Source: Desertivirga brevis (lineage in GTDB: Bacteria; Bacteroidota; Bacteroidia; Sphingobacteriales; Sphingobacteriaceae). Taken from it: a DNA stretch of 64,000 nucleotides. The stretch spans positions 69,952 to 133,951 of the forward strand of contig NZ_JAFEWF010000014.1 of the NCBI RefSeq assembly GCF_017355835.1, read 5' to 3'. Shown one piece after another: positions 9,257 to 17,485 of this stretch; position 1 is the first letter of the stretch, and each line of letters opens with the position of its first letter. The notes beneath the pieces were generated by a model. It was not told where the DNA came from, ran no database searches, and saw only the letters and a list, made by a program, of their open reading frames with translations. A program made the position numbers and the translations under genes.

Positions 9257-9278
9257 GTTTTTAAAATAAATTAAAAAC
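9257..9278. promoter_or_regulatory. AT-rich palindrome upstream of the GlcNAc-kinase/GH20 pair (candidate ROK operator)
   Basis: GTTTTTAA (9257-9264), six bases and TTAAAAAC (9271-9278) form an inverted repeat, extended by one A/T pair on each side. Arms and spacing match the copies at 2992 and 6752 except for the outermost C/G pair. It lies about 30-50 bases upstream of the kinase ATG. Confidence 0.5.
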
Positions 9279-9320
9279 TACTTTCTATAATATTTACAAT
9301 TCTGGAGGTAGAACCTGAAA

Positions 9321-10370
9321 CTACTTCTTTTTCACCTTCTTTAAAGCCATATCATTATCGTCGAGGTCCTGACCAAAGTCGGGCATTCCATCTTTTGTCC
9401 ATCTTAACACTCTTGCACGGGTATGTCTGTTTGGATCATAAAGCGACTCGCCCTTGATTTCTTTATAGTCGCGTGCATGGTAGATCATGATATCTGTCTT
9501 ACCATCTTCTGAGACTGTGAAACTATTGTGTCCCGGACCGTAGCGTTTAAACTTTTCGTTAGTAAAAAAGACTGGTTCAGGCAGTTTATGCCAGGAACTC
9601 GGATCCAGAAGGTCAGCGGATTCATCTGCCCACAGAAGTCCCAGGCAGTAATTAGCGTCAGTAGCACTTGCAGAGAATGTCATGAACACTTTTCCATTCC
9701 GGACGATGACAGCAGGCCCTTCATTCACACGGTACTTTTTCGTCTCCCATGCATATTCAGGTTGTGATATTACTACCTGCTTATCATCCAGGGTGGTAGG
9801 ACTTGTCATTTTGGCTATATACAAACCGGTGTTACTTACTGTGTTTGAAGCTCTGTCAACCCATACCATGTATCTCTGACCTTTGTGCACAAAGGTGGTT
9901 TCATCAAGAGTGAATTCATTCCTTTTACTTACGATCTGCCCTTCTTCCTTCCACTCGCCTTTCAGAGGGTCTTTTGAGGAATTAGACAAAGCATATTTCC
10001 TGATCTCCCATTTATTTTCTGCAGAGCCCGCAGCAAAATATATATACCATTTCCCTTCAATAAAATGAAGCTCGGGCGCCCAAATGTGGTTACCCATTAT
10101 GCCCTTATCATGCTTACGCCATACAACTACGGCCGGCGCATTCTTGATCCCGTTAATGGTCTTTGAAGCTCTCAATTCTATCCTGTCATATTCGGGAACA
10201 GTGGCTATGAAGTAATATATCCCGTCTGATTTAGTGACGAAAGGATCTGCGCGTTGCAGGGCTATCGGGTTGTCAAACTGGTTCTTCTTCAGTTTTTGCC
10301 CCTTAACATTCGATACATTCAGTGCAAAAACTGTTATAAGGGCTATTGTTAAAATTTTACAGAATCTCAT
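9321..10370 (-). CDS. Glycoside hydrolase family 43 enzyme (arabinofuranosidase/xylosidase type)
   Basis: The protein has 349 residues with a signal peptide ending NVKGQ. It is a five-bladed beta-propeller. The GH43 triad is visible: general base D42 in RADPFV, pKa-modulating D156 in TLDETTF and general acid E217 in NEGPAV. IWAPELHFIEGKWY near 95-109 is typical. The enzyme removes alpha-L-arabinofuranosyl or beta-xylosyl side groups, and some members act on other linkages. It is a single-gene unit: a terminator-like hairpin separates it from the ROK kinase, and a hairpin-forming leader precedes it. An arabinofuranosidase-type enzyme is slightly out of place beside mannanases, so the glycan may carry pentofuranose or similar branches. 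Confidence 0.9.
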   Translation of the reverse strand: MRFCKILTIALITVFALNVSNVKGQKLKKNQFDNPIALQRADPFVTKSDGIYYFIATVPEYDRIELRASKTINGIKNAPAVVVWRKHDKGIMGNHIWAPELHFIEGKWYIYFAAGSAENKWEIRKYALSNSSKDPLKGEWKEEGQIVSKRNEFTLDETTFVHKGQRYMVWVDRASNTVSNTGLYIAKMTSPTTLDDKQVVISQPEYAWETKKYRVNEGPAVIVRNGKVFMTFSASATDANYCLGLLWADESADLLDPSSWHKLPEPVFFTNEKFKRYGPGHNSFTVSEDGKTDIMIYHARDYKEIKGESLYDPNRHTRARVLRWTKDGMPDFGQDLDDNDMALKKVKKK

Positions 10371-10388
10371 TCTCCTTTAAGCTTGGTC

Positions 10389-10410
10389 AGTAACAAAAGA
10401 AATTGTTACT
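10389..10410 (-). promoter_or_regulatory. Inverted repeat in the GH43 leader
   Basis: AGTAACAA (10389-10396), a six-base loop and TTGTTACT (10403-10410) form a perfect 8-bp inverted repeat, 18 bases upstream of the GH43 ATG. A weak -7-like TATATTAG (minus strand, 10409-10416) abuts it. It could be an operator or a stem-loop at the 5' end of the mRNA. AAAGGAG also stands directly before the ATG, unusual here and closer than a normal ribosome site. Confidence 0.4.
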
Positions 10411-10512
10411 AATATAAGGTTAAGTTATTATCGATGTTTATTGTAAGGAAAATTTTGAGTATGAATGTCGAAGCAGGAGAACTTATGCTTTTATTAAGCA
10501 ATACGCTAACTA

Positions 10513-10544
10513 AAAGCGATCCTCCTGGGAAGAGGATCAGCTTT
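10513..10544 (-). terminator. Terminator-like hairpin after the ROK kinase
   Basis: GATCCTC (10518-10524) pairs with GAGGATC (10532-10538). AAAGC (10513-10517) pairs with GCTTT (10540-10544) across one bulged base, giving a 12-bp stem with a 7-base loop. On the minus strand it is followed by TTTTAG. It lies about 40 bases after the ROK kinase stop, so it probably ends the nine-gene mannan operon. Confidence 0.6.
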
Positions 10545-10583
10545 GTTATATAACCAATATAGAGAAGGACAAATTGAGGAATA

Positions 10584-11462
10584 TTATGAAGGATTTGCAG
10601 TACTCTGAATAAGGCTGGCTGCACCTATTATAGCAGAGCTCTCGCCCAATTCAGACACAACCAGTTCTACATTTATGCCGTTTTGAGTTAAAGCGGATTG
10701 TACGGCTGGCAGGAAGAAGCAGGCTGCCTTCGCAATGTTACCTCCAAAGACAATTGCGGTATAATTTTTATTTTTTATTAAGGGAATTAAAAAAGAGGAA
10801 AGATTGTGGCTGAACTCCGCGAAGATTATTTGCTGTTCGTTTCCTGTACCTGCACTTTCCACAATTTCCTTTACGTTGGCAACTTTTCGATCGAATAGTT
10901 CGAAGTATCTTTTCACGAACCAGCGAGACGAGAAGTAATTTTCGCAGATGCTGTCTGCAAATGGGTATTTCCAATACCCAGCCTCCTCTGTAGACTGATT
11001 CTCGAACGTAGCAGAACCAAATCCGGTACCAAGGGTGAAGCCTAACACTCTATCATGATCCTTTGCTGCACCGCAAAAAACCTCTCCCTGCAAAAAACAA
11101 GCAGCATCATTTGTGAATATGATCTCCTCTGCCAGAGGTTGAAGCTTTTTCAATAAAAGGTCCCTTAAGTTCAGGTTATACAGTGATTCATACTTGTTTA
11201 GCCCGGTAATTAAAGACAGCCCGTTCTCATAATCGAAAGGCCCGGGCATAGCAACACTCACTATTTTCGAGTTAGGGCTGAACAACAGGCTTTCTTTAAG
11301 CACCCCTGCCCATGCATTGATAATATCTTCAGTAGAGCCTTGAGAATCTATTCTTTCCCGCCTTAGGGAATTTTCTACTATTTTTCTATTGCTTATGTCG
11401 ACGAGTGCCGCAGTAATATGCGAACCACCAATATCAACTCCAAGTATAACTGAGCTTTGCAT
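10584..11462 (-). CDS. ROK-family sugar kinase (candidate mannokinase)
   Basis: The protein has 292 residues. ATP-binding DIGGSH is at 10-15, PGP at 73-75, the catalytic pair N118-D119 in FTNDAA, and GTGFGS at 145-150. It has no helix-turn-helix, so it is an enzyme rather than a repressor. It also lacks the CxCGxxGC zinc motif of most ROK kinases, as do some hexokinase-like members. It is the last gene before a terminator-like hairpin in an operon that begins with mannose-6-phosphate isomerase and contains three mannan hydrolases. ATP-dependent phosphorylation of mannose to mannose-6-phosphate is the most economical role. Glucokinase or fructokinase activity remains possible. Confidence 0.85.
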   Translation of the reverse strand: MQSSVILGVDIGGSHITAALVDISNRKIVENSLRRERIDSQGSTEDIINAWAGVLKESLLFSPNSKIVSVAMPGPFDYENGLSLITGLNKYESLYNLNLRDLLLKKLQPLAEEIIFTNDAACFLQGEVFCGAAKDHDRVLGFTLGTGFGSATFENQSTEEAGYWKYPFADSICENYFSSRWFVKRYFELFDRKVANVKEIVESAGTGNEQQIIFAEFSHNLSSFLIPLIKNKNYTAIVFGGNIAKAACFFLPAVQSALTQNGINVELVVSELGESSAIIGAASLIQSTANPS

Positions 11463-11471
11463 CCTATTACT

Positions 11472-12653
11472 TTAATTCTTTTTGCTTATAATACCCAGAC
11501 GCGCATATAATTCAGCGATACATGCCTCATCTAATAACCATTTTGGTTTCTCTAGTTCCGCTGTTCCAGGCAACCAACTATGAGTAATAAACCCGTATTT
11601 ATCCCTTGAGTTATCCCAGGCATAGTTAAGGTCCTTTTCAATGGCCCCAAGATATTTATAGTTACCATCTTTCCGGTATAGTGACTCATATCCCCGAAAA
11701 AGAACTGTTACGAACCAGGGAAGATCAATATGAAAAGTAAGAGCTGGATTTTTATTAGCAGCAGAATAATGGTTAAAAGCACCTTCTGCAATAGCCTTGG
11801 CTTCCTTTAGATACTTCGGCTCTTTGGTGAATTCATAAAGCAATACGGACGCCTCGAGCATTGAACCGGAGTTATACGTGTAATAAACCTTATTAACTTT
11901 TCCATCTGCCTTTATATCATTCCAGTAAACACCATTAGGGTCGCGCAAGTTAGTATGCATCCAATCATAAAATGCTCTCCCCCATTTTAAGTAATATGCC
12001 TCCTTACTGCACTGGTAGATCTTTAAGGCTGCAAGAGTCGCCATGCCGTTACTGCAAGCTGGTTTTTGATCGCGATGGCCTTCCAGCCAGGTCACTCCCC
12101 CGCCTAGCTTTTCATCCCAGCCACTTAAAATGAACTCAAATACTTCTTTTGCTCTTTTAAGGTAAAGCGGGTTTTTAGTATTTAAATAAGCTTCGGCATA
12201 ATCAATTGCTACCAGACCATTATCGTCATAATACCGGTCTGCCTTTTCAAATTTTCCCGGATATGCCTGATAGCCCACCGGCTTTCGCAGGCTATCACGA
12301 TAACTTTCGACACCAGCTACGAGGCTATCCAAATAGGGAAGGAATTTCGCTTTCTTTCCCGGGACTTTTAATAAGACGTTTGTGGAAGACCATACTCCGG
12401 AGAAAGGCCATAAGAAGCTAACCTCTTTTTCTTTTACAGCGCTGCCCTGGAAGTAATTAAGGGTGTCGGTACCTCTGGAAGGAAAGTTTTCTGCAAATAA
12501 ATTATGGGACGGGACCCTGTAATGATGCCATACTTTATGATACATCTCTTCTGCCCGACGCAAATACTCGCTGCTTTTTGTACTATTTGGCTGAGCAAAT
12601 AGCACATTCGTTATAAGAACGTTAGATATAATAAAGATTGTTGACAACTTCAT
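11472..12653 (-). CDS. Glycoside hydrolase family 76, secreted alpha-1,6-mannanase
   Basis: The protein has 393 residues with a signal peptide ending NVLFAQP and no lipobox, so it is predicted to be periplasmic. It is an (alpha/alpha)6 barrel. The adjacent catalytic aspartates of GH76 are D143-D144 in RYYDDNGL. SNGMATLAALKIYQ and YTYNSGSMLEASVLLYEF are typical helices. GH76 enzymes cut the alpha-1,6-mannose backbone of fungal mannan. The gene follows GH92 by 27 bases and precedes the ROK kinase by 9. A second GH76 in the same operon is a lipoprotein. The pair matches the known plan of one surface endo-enzyme and one periplasmic enzyme in yeast-mannan loci. Confidence 0.93.
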   Translation of the reverse strand: MKLSTIFIISNVLITNVLFAQPNSTKSSEYLRRAEEMYHKVWHHYRVPSHNLFAENFPSRGTDTLNYFQGSAVKEKEVSFLWPFSGVWSSTNVLLKVPGKKAKFLPYLDSLVAGVESYRDSLRKPVGYQAYPGKFEKADRYYDDNGLVAIDYAEAYLNTKNPLYLKRAKEVFEFILSGWDEKLGGGVTWLEGHRDQKPACSNGMATLAALKIYQCSKEAYYLKWGRAFYDWMHTNLRDPNGVYWNDIKADGKVNKVYYTYNSGSMLEASVLLYEFTKEPKYLKEAKAIAEGAFNHYSAANKNPALTFHIDLPWFVTVLFRGYESLYRKDGNYKYLGAIEKDLNYAWDNSRDKYGFITHSWLPGTAELEKPKWLLDEACIAELYARLGIISKKN

Positions 12654-12680
12654 AATTGAAGAATGAGATTATAAAACACC

Positions 12681-15050
12681 TTACTGCGTTGATGGAGGAG
12701 CAACAATGCCCCAGGCGGTATTTGGTTGGGCTCCCATTACTAACTGAAGCTTTCCACCCTTCATTAACTCGTCTCTAAAAAGCCAACAAGAGGTTAATGG
12801 CTTACCATTGAATCTTGCTGATTGTACATACACGTTCTGAGCTGAATTATTTTCTGTTTCTATAACCAGATTTTTGCCATTTCCGAGTGTTACCGTGGTG
12901 CGTTTAAAGATTGGACTTCCCACTTGCACAACAGGCCTTAGATCAGTGAAGCCTTTTACGTCAAATAAACCCAATGCCGATAATACATACCATGACCCCA
13001 ATTGTCCCTGGTCTTCATCCTGACCATAACCGTATCCATGAATACTTTCAGTACCATAAAACTCATCACAAATTGCTCTTGTAAACTTCTGCGTTAGCCA
13101 GGGCTTGTTCGAGAAATTGAACAACCAGCTTATATGGAGGTTAGGTTGATTTCCATGGTTATAAAGGGAGCTAACGCCTGCAAAGGCATCAATCGTCTTT
13201 CCACCACCAAAGCCATTCTTTTGTGAATTAATAAAAATGTTCTCCAGGCGATCATTAAACTCCTGTTTGCCAACTGCATTAATTAAGCCCTCTGGATTTT
13301 GAGGAACAAAAAACGTGTACTGAACAGAATTACCTTCCTGAAAACCCTTCCAAGCTTGGTTCGGATCGAAATTGCTTATGAAATTCCCTTTTAAGTCCTT
13401 AGGATGGATAAGTTTTGATGCAGGGTTGAATAAGTTCCTCCAACCGTTTGAATACTTCATAAGCTTCTGGTAATCTCCTTCTTTACCCATTGCTTTTGCC
13501 ATTTGAGCAGCAGCGAAGGCACTGTAAGAATACTCAAGGGTGTGTGAGGCAGAAAAAGTTGATCCGGTGGAATCAGTGATGAAGTTATTGTCGGTACCTC
13601 CGATAAAAGGACTATATCCTCGCTCTACAAAGGCTTTTACATCCATTTTTCCTGCACCCACTTTCCTGTTCTTCCAGCCCATTTCATTCTCATAAACTGC
13701 TTTGTAAGCAAGGTCTGTATCGTAATCCCTGATCCCAGCATTATAAGCTGCAGCAATTGCAAGTCCTACCATATTTGTACCTACACCTGAGGCGAAGCTG
13801 CTATTAGCAATACCGTCGCCAAACCATCCTCTTTCTTTATATACCTGCAGTTGAGTATGCACAAAGTTGTTATAATGCTGAGGGTAGGAGAGCGACCATA
13901 ACTGCGTTAAATTCCAGTATCCGCCCCAGATAGCATCAGTATTAAGGAAGTCATAGCTGAATTTCCCTTTATTGTCTTTTGGAAGTTGCCCGATTGCCCC
14001 GTCATGTCTCGGAAAAGATCCGTTTACATCACTTGCTACCCCACGTCCGAGCAGAGCGTGAAATAGCCCTGTATAGAACTTCGTTTTGTTTGCCACGTTA
14101 GCATCTTCAACATACAATTTACTGAGCTCTTTTTGCCAGGTTTCTTGAGCGAGTCTTCTTGCTTTGTCGAAAGATAATTTTCCAGCCTCTGCCTGCAAGT
14201 TGAGTTTAGCATTCTCTATTGAAGTGTACGAAAGTCCAACCTTAAGTTCAATTGATTCATTATCCTGTGTTTGATACTCCATAAAAATGCCAGCACCCTT
14301 TCCGGAGGCAGAGTTTGAACCCTGTTGGATTCCGGCAGAAGTGAACGAACCTACTTTAGCTGGTTTCTTGCTGATCTCGCCGTAGATATACATAAAAACT
14401 CTACCCTGCGGATCGTACTGGACGAAATACTTTGGATAGGTTTTCACAAATCCCTCAAAATGCGTATCGTCTGTCATGCGAATTAGGGCGTCGTCGACTG
14501 GTCCACTTTCTCCCTGTACATTACCAATGTCTAAAATTATCCGAGACTGCTGATTTTGAGGAAAAGTATAACGATGAAAACCTACGTGTTTTGTTGCGGT
14601 TAACTCGGCCAGGATGTTATAGTCGTCAAGTTTCACCTTATAGTAACCCGGTTCTGCAAGTTCATTCTTACGATCAAAGTTGGAGCGGTAACCAGAACCA
14701 GGTTTTTCCAGGTCTCCTGGTTTTACTTTCAACTCACCGGCTGTTGGCATAAAACTCACCCCCCCTACCTGCCATTCGTGGAAATGAACAAATCCCTCTA
14801 TAGAATTGTGGCGCGTGTCGTACCCGACAGCTTCCCAACCCTGGTTATTTCCATAACTTCCGTTAGTGGAGGGAGCCAATTTCGCCATCCCGTATGGTGT
14901 TGCTGCCGGGGTGTAAAAGAACCAGCGACTATGAGCAGTACCAATATTTGGATTTACGTATTTGAGAACGTTTTCACGTTTAACCCCGCAGGAGGCCAAA
15001 CCAATAGCAGACAGAATCAAGGCTGTCTTGATATGCTTTTGTAATTTCAT
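12681..15050 (-). CDS. Glycoside hydrolase family 92 alpha-mannosidase, lipoprotein
   Basis: The protein has 789 residues with a lipobox GLASC (C21) and no K-(D/E)2 surface signal after it, so periplasmic anchoring is likely. GH92 marks are VNPNIGT at 32-38, an N-terminal beta-sandwich, then an (alpha/alpha)6 barrel with TDAIWGGYWNL near 371-381. E572 in EGNSVQY aligns with the general acid region. GQDEDQGQLGSWY (676-688) occupies the place of the usual GNDDxGQMSAWY base motif. GH92 enzymes are calcium-dependent exo-alpha-mannosidases that remove side-chain mannose. The motif differences suggest a divergent clade, so the linkage (1,2, 1,3 or other) is uncertain. It lies 27 bases upstream of one GH76 and 5 bases downstream of the other. 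Confidence 0.93.
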   Translation of the reverse strand: MKLQKHIKTALILSAIGLASCGVKRENVLKYVNPNIGTAHSRWFFYTPAATPYGMAKLAPSTNGSYGNNQGWEAVGYDTRHNSIEGFVHFHEWQVGGVSFMPTAGELKVKPGDLEKPGSGYRSNFDRKNELAEPGYYKVKLDDYNILAELTATKHVGFHRYTFPQNQQSRIILDIGNVQGESGPVDDALIRMTDDTHFEGFVKTYPKYFVQYDPQGRVFMYIYGEISKKPAKVGSFTSAGIQQGSNSASGKGAGIFMEYQTQDNESIELKVGLSYTSIENAKLNLQAEAGKLSFDKARRLAQETWQKELSKLYVEDANVANKTKFYTGLFHALLGRGVASDVNGSFPRHDGAIGQLPKDNKGKFSYDFLNTDAIWGGYWNLTQLWSLSYPQHYNNFVHTQLQVYKERGWFGDGIANSSFASGVGTNMVGLAIAAAYNAGIRDYDTDLAYKAVYENEMGWKNRKVGAGKMDVKAFVERGYSPFIGGTDNNFITDSTGSTFSASHTLEYSYSAFAAAQMAKAMGKEGDYQKLMKYSNGWRNLFNPASKLIHPKDLKGNFISNFDPNQAWKGFQEGNSVQYTFFVPQNPEGLINAVGKQEFNDRLENIFINSQKNGFGGGKTIDAFAGVSSLYNHGNQPNLHISWLFNFSNKPWLTQKFTRAICDEFYGTESIHGYGYGQDEDQGQLGSWYVLSALGLFDVKGFTDLRPVVQVGSPIFKRTTVTLGNGKNLVIETENNSAQNVYVQSARFNGKPLTSCWLFRDELMKGGKLQLVMGAQPNTAWGIVAPPSTQ

Positions 15051-15055
15051 CTAAA

Positions 15056-16267
15056 CTATTTACTAGTGCTATATTTTGAATATAATGCTTGTACTCTTTG
15101 CATCCATGCCTGGTCGACTCCTTCAATTTCCGGAGAGCGATCAGAACCGTCCATTCTTGCAAAAAAGTGATAGGCCTTGGTTGTAGAATTCCTGTTAGAA
15201 ACATTCAATCCATCGATATTCTGTTTGGCATAATTAAGCCAGGTTTGATTGTTATCCGCTTCGTACAGGCGTATCATGGCCTGCGACCCCCATGCGCACC
15301 ATGCAGGATTTACGCGATTATCAGTTGTATTGAAGATATATTGCTTACGTGATGCATTCCACAAAACGGTATTCATTGCCGCACCCAATGCCTGAGCCCG
15401 TTGGAGATAAGATGGGTCGTTCATTACCTGGCTATAAATTATATATGCTTCTACCATGATAGCATTATCATAAGTAAAAAGCTCATTGTGTTTAACACCA
15501 TTACCCGCTCCATCAATTTTCCAGATAAACAGCCCGCGGTTGGTATCAAACATTCTAGTGGACAACCAATTGTTAACAGATATTGCCCAATCGCGATAAT
15601 AACTCTCTCCGGTTATCTTATATAAACGCAAGAAAAGCTGTAGTGCCAGTCCGTTCGATTGCGTCGGTTTTTCTGGTTTTGTAGTGTTCCACCAGAAGCC
15701 ACCTCCGTAAGTATTATCCCAAACACCCGCGTTCATCAGCCAGTTTGCGCAAGCTCTGGCTTTAGCAAGGTAAGCCTCTTTGTCGGCTCCTGTGGTCACG
15801 TCATAGGCTTCCAGATAAACCATTCCGGTTAATGCATTATCATCGATGTACTTATCTCCTGCAGCCCCGGTACCATCTAAATTGGCTGCCGCAAAATACC
15901 CTCCTATGTTAGAGTTTTTATCCCACATGTTTTCCATCCATTTAAAAGTTTTGTTCATGTAGGGAAGATAAGATGCGTCACCTGCTCCAATCATGGCAGC
16001 ATCTGCATAGATCTGGCTCGTAATATACCACTCGTAGGCATTCTGAGAATGATTCGTTGTATTAGCCCTATAGCTGCCGTGAGATGTAAGGAAGTTGCCT
16101 AAAATGAAATTATGGGTTTCTTTTGCCAAATTCATATAGGATACCGGCTCTGAAGCTGGCGGAGGGGTGACGGGAGTTACCGGCTCCGGTTCTGTTTTAT
16201 CTTTCTTGCAGGAAGCAATTACAATCATAATGAATAATGCCCACCTGGTTAAACGTAATCTGTTCAT
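15056..16267 (-). CDS. Glycoside hydrolase family 76, lipoprotein alpha-1,6-mannanase
   Basis: The protein has 403 residues from the ATG at 16267. A GTG one codon upstream is also in frame but is less likely. The lipobox IASC gives C20, followed by KKDKTEPEP and a proline-rich linker (to about residue 42). The charged residues after Cys resemble the surface-export signal of Bacteroidota lipoproteins. The catalytic pair is D142-D143 in KYIDDNAL. GGGFWWNTTKPEKPTQSNGLA is typical of GH76. The likely role is endo-cleavage of the alpha-1,6-mannan backbone at the cell surface, feeding the SusC/D importer. It follows susE after an 88-base gap containing a stem-loop and is 5 bases from the GH92 gene. 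Confidence 0.93.
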   Translation of the reverse strand: MNRLRLTRWALFIMIVIASCKKDKTEPEPVTPVTPPPASEPVSYMNLAKETHNFILGNFLTSHGSYRANTTNHSQNAYEWYITSQIYADAAMIGAGDASYLPYMNKTFKWMENMWDKNSNIGGYFAAANLDGTGAAGDKYIDDNALTGMVYLEAYDVTTGADKEAYLAKARACANWLMNAGVWDNTYGGGFWWNTTKPEKPTQSNGLALQLFLRLYKITGESYYRDWAISVNNWLSTRMFDTNRGLFIWKIDGAGNGVKHNELFTYDNAIMVEAYIIYSQVMNDPSYLQRAQALGAAMNTVLWNASRKQYIFNTTDNRVNPAWCAWGSQAMIRLYEADNNQTWLNYAKQNIDGLNVSNRNSTTKAYHFFARMDGSDRSPEIEGVDQAWMQRVQALYSKYSTSK

Positions 16268-16297
16268 CACTTATCGTTGTTGAGTATTTGATTAAAA

Positions 16298-16326
16298 GGA
16301 ACACCAGCAGCAAGCACTGATGTTCC
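16298..16326 (-). repeat. Stem-loop in the susE-GH76 gap
   Basis: GGAACA (16298-16303) pairs with TGTTCC (16321-16326), with CAG/CTG inside after one mismatch. The gap between susE and GH76 is much longer than the others in this part of the operon. In the transcript the hairpin could partly end transcription or protect the susCDE mRNA, which would make transporters more abundant than enzymes. Confidence 0.4.
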
Positions 16327-16355
16327 ATTGTCTTTCAGAAGATGAGTGCGTCTGA

Positions 16356-17471
16356 CTAAAGCACCGTTACCTCGTGAGTATATTCCGCTCCAGCACCAAA
16401 ATTTACAGTCACCTTAACGTTTTTATTATCAGCTGCCGGTGCAAACTTATAGGTATTAGCCCACTGATCGCTTGTTTTCTGCTCAAGGAAGAAGTAGGAT
16501 GCAGGTTGACCCCCTGGGCTCACATTATCAGGCTTTGAACTTCCCCAATATTCTAAGCCTGAAGAAGTATGTAAAATAAACTTATACCGTTCGTCTCTGC
16601 CCCATGAAAAAGGAAAGAATTCAACAGGCATACTTGCTACTTCCCATACTCCATTGCCTTTATATGTAAGCTGGCCTTTCTCTGCATTATATGCAGACTG
16701 GTATAAGCCTATACTTTGAATTTCTGTTTGTAGAACAGTAGCTGCGTTGAAGTTTAAACGATAAACCTTTGTAGGTCCGGCGACAGTTATTGGAGAATCA
16801 CCTTCTTTAACCTTTCCGTTCTCGATGTAAAATTTCTTCCCTCCTGCGCCTGGCTTATCGGTGAGATAATAGGTACCCGCCTTTAAAGAAGTGAAGATTT
16901 CAAACTGACCATCCCCTTTGTTTTTAAGTTTTAGAGCCTTAGTAATATCCTCTCCAGCTTCAGTTGCCGATCCTGTGATATATAGCTCAGCTGGTATTTC
17001 TGCTAATCCTTCGGGTCTCTTTAAAGTCATTGTACGACTTACGGAACCGAGTTTACGGTTAGTGCCCTTTGAAGCAAGAACAGTCCATTTAACTTTTCCT
17101 GTCCCTGCAGAAGGTATACCCAACATCGCAGCAATTCTTATCAGGTCAGTATGAAAAAGCGTCTTCTGGGGCTGAACACCGTTTCCATTAGATAAAACCT
17201 TATAAACAGGGTTACTAAAATCTCCATTCTCACGATCGAAAGCAATTTCGTACAAGACTTTATCGCCATCCTCTGCAACTGCTTCTGTCCATTGAAATAA
17301 CAACGGTGTATTGTCTGCTTTTAATTCGATACTGGTTTGATCAGCTGGCAAAGACAGGCTGCCAACAGTGCTTAAGTTCTCATTCAGGGCGGTAGTATCC
17401 TCCTTACAAGATACTATGGCTAGCAGCATAAGCAACAGGGCCATGCTGTATACTTTAATTACACTTTTCAT
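16356..17471 (-). CDS. SusE-like outer-membrane lipoprotein
   Basis: The protein has 371 residues with lipobox AIVSC (C22) followed by KED, a good match to the Bacteroidota surface-export signal. Residues 35-150 look like the SusE N-terminal Ig-like domain (LPADQTSIELKADNTPLLFQWTEA covers its first strands). The rest is two starch-binding-like beta domains, seen in ELYITGSATEAG and GVWEVASMPVEFF. SusE/F proteins bind glycan at the surface and are not catalytic. It follows susD by 14 bases. It most probably captures mannan chains for the porter. Confidence 0.88.
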   Translation of the reverse strand: MKSVIKVYSMALLLMLLAIVSCKEDTTALNENLSTVGSLSLPADQTSIELKADNTPLLFQWTEAVAEDGDKVLYEIAFDRENGDFSNPVYKVLSNGNGVQPQKTLFHTDLIRIAAMLGIPSAGTGKVKWTVLASKGTNRKLGSVSRTMTLKRPEGLAEIPAELYITGSATEAGEDITKALKLKNKGDGQFEIFTSLKAGTYYLTDKPGAGGKKFYIENGKVKEGDSPITVAGPTKVYRLNFNAATVLQTEIQSIGLYQSAYNAEKGQLTYKGNGVWEVASMPVEFFPFSWGRDERYKFILHTSSGLEYWGSSKPDNVSPGGQPASYFFLEQKTSDQWANTYKFAPAADNKNVKVTVNFGAGAEYTHEVTVL

Positions 17472-17485
17472 ATTCTGGTTCTGAA

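Noticed and set aside
10409..10624. 71-codon minus frame overlapping the ROK kinase end
   Set aside because: It overlaps the kinase 3' end and the terminator hairpin, and its composition is not protein-like.
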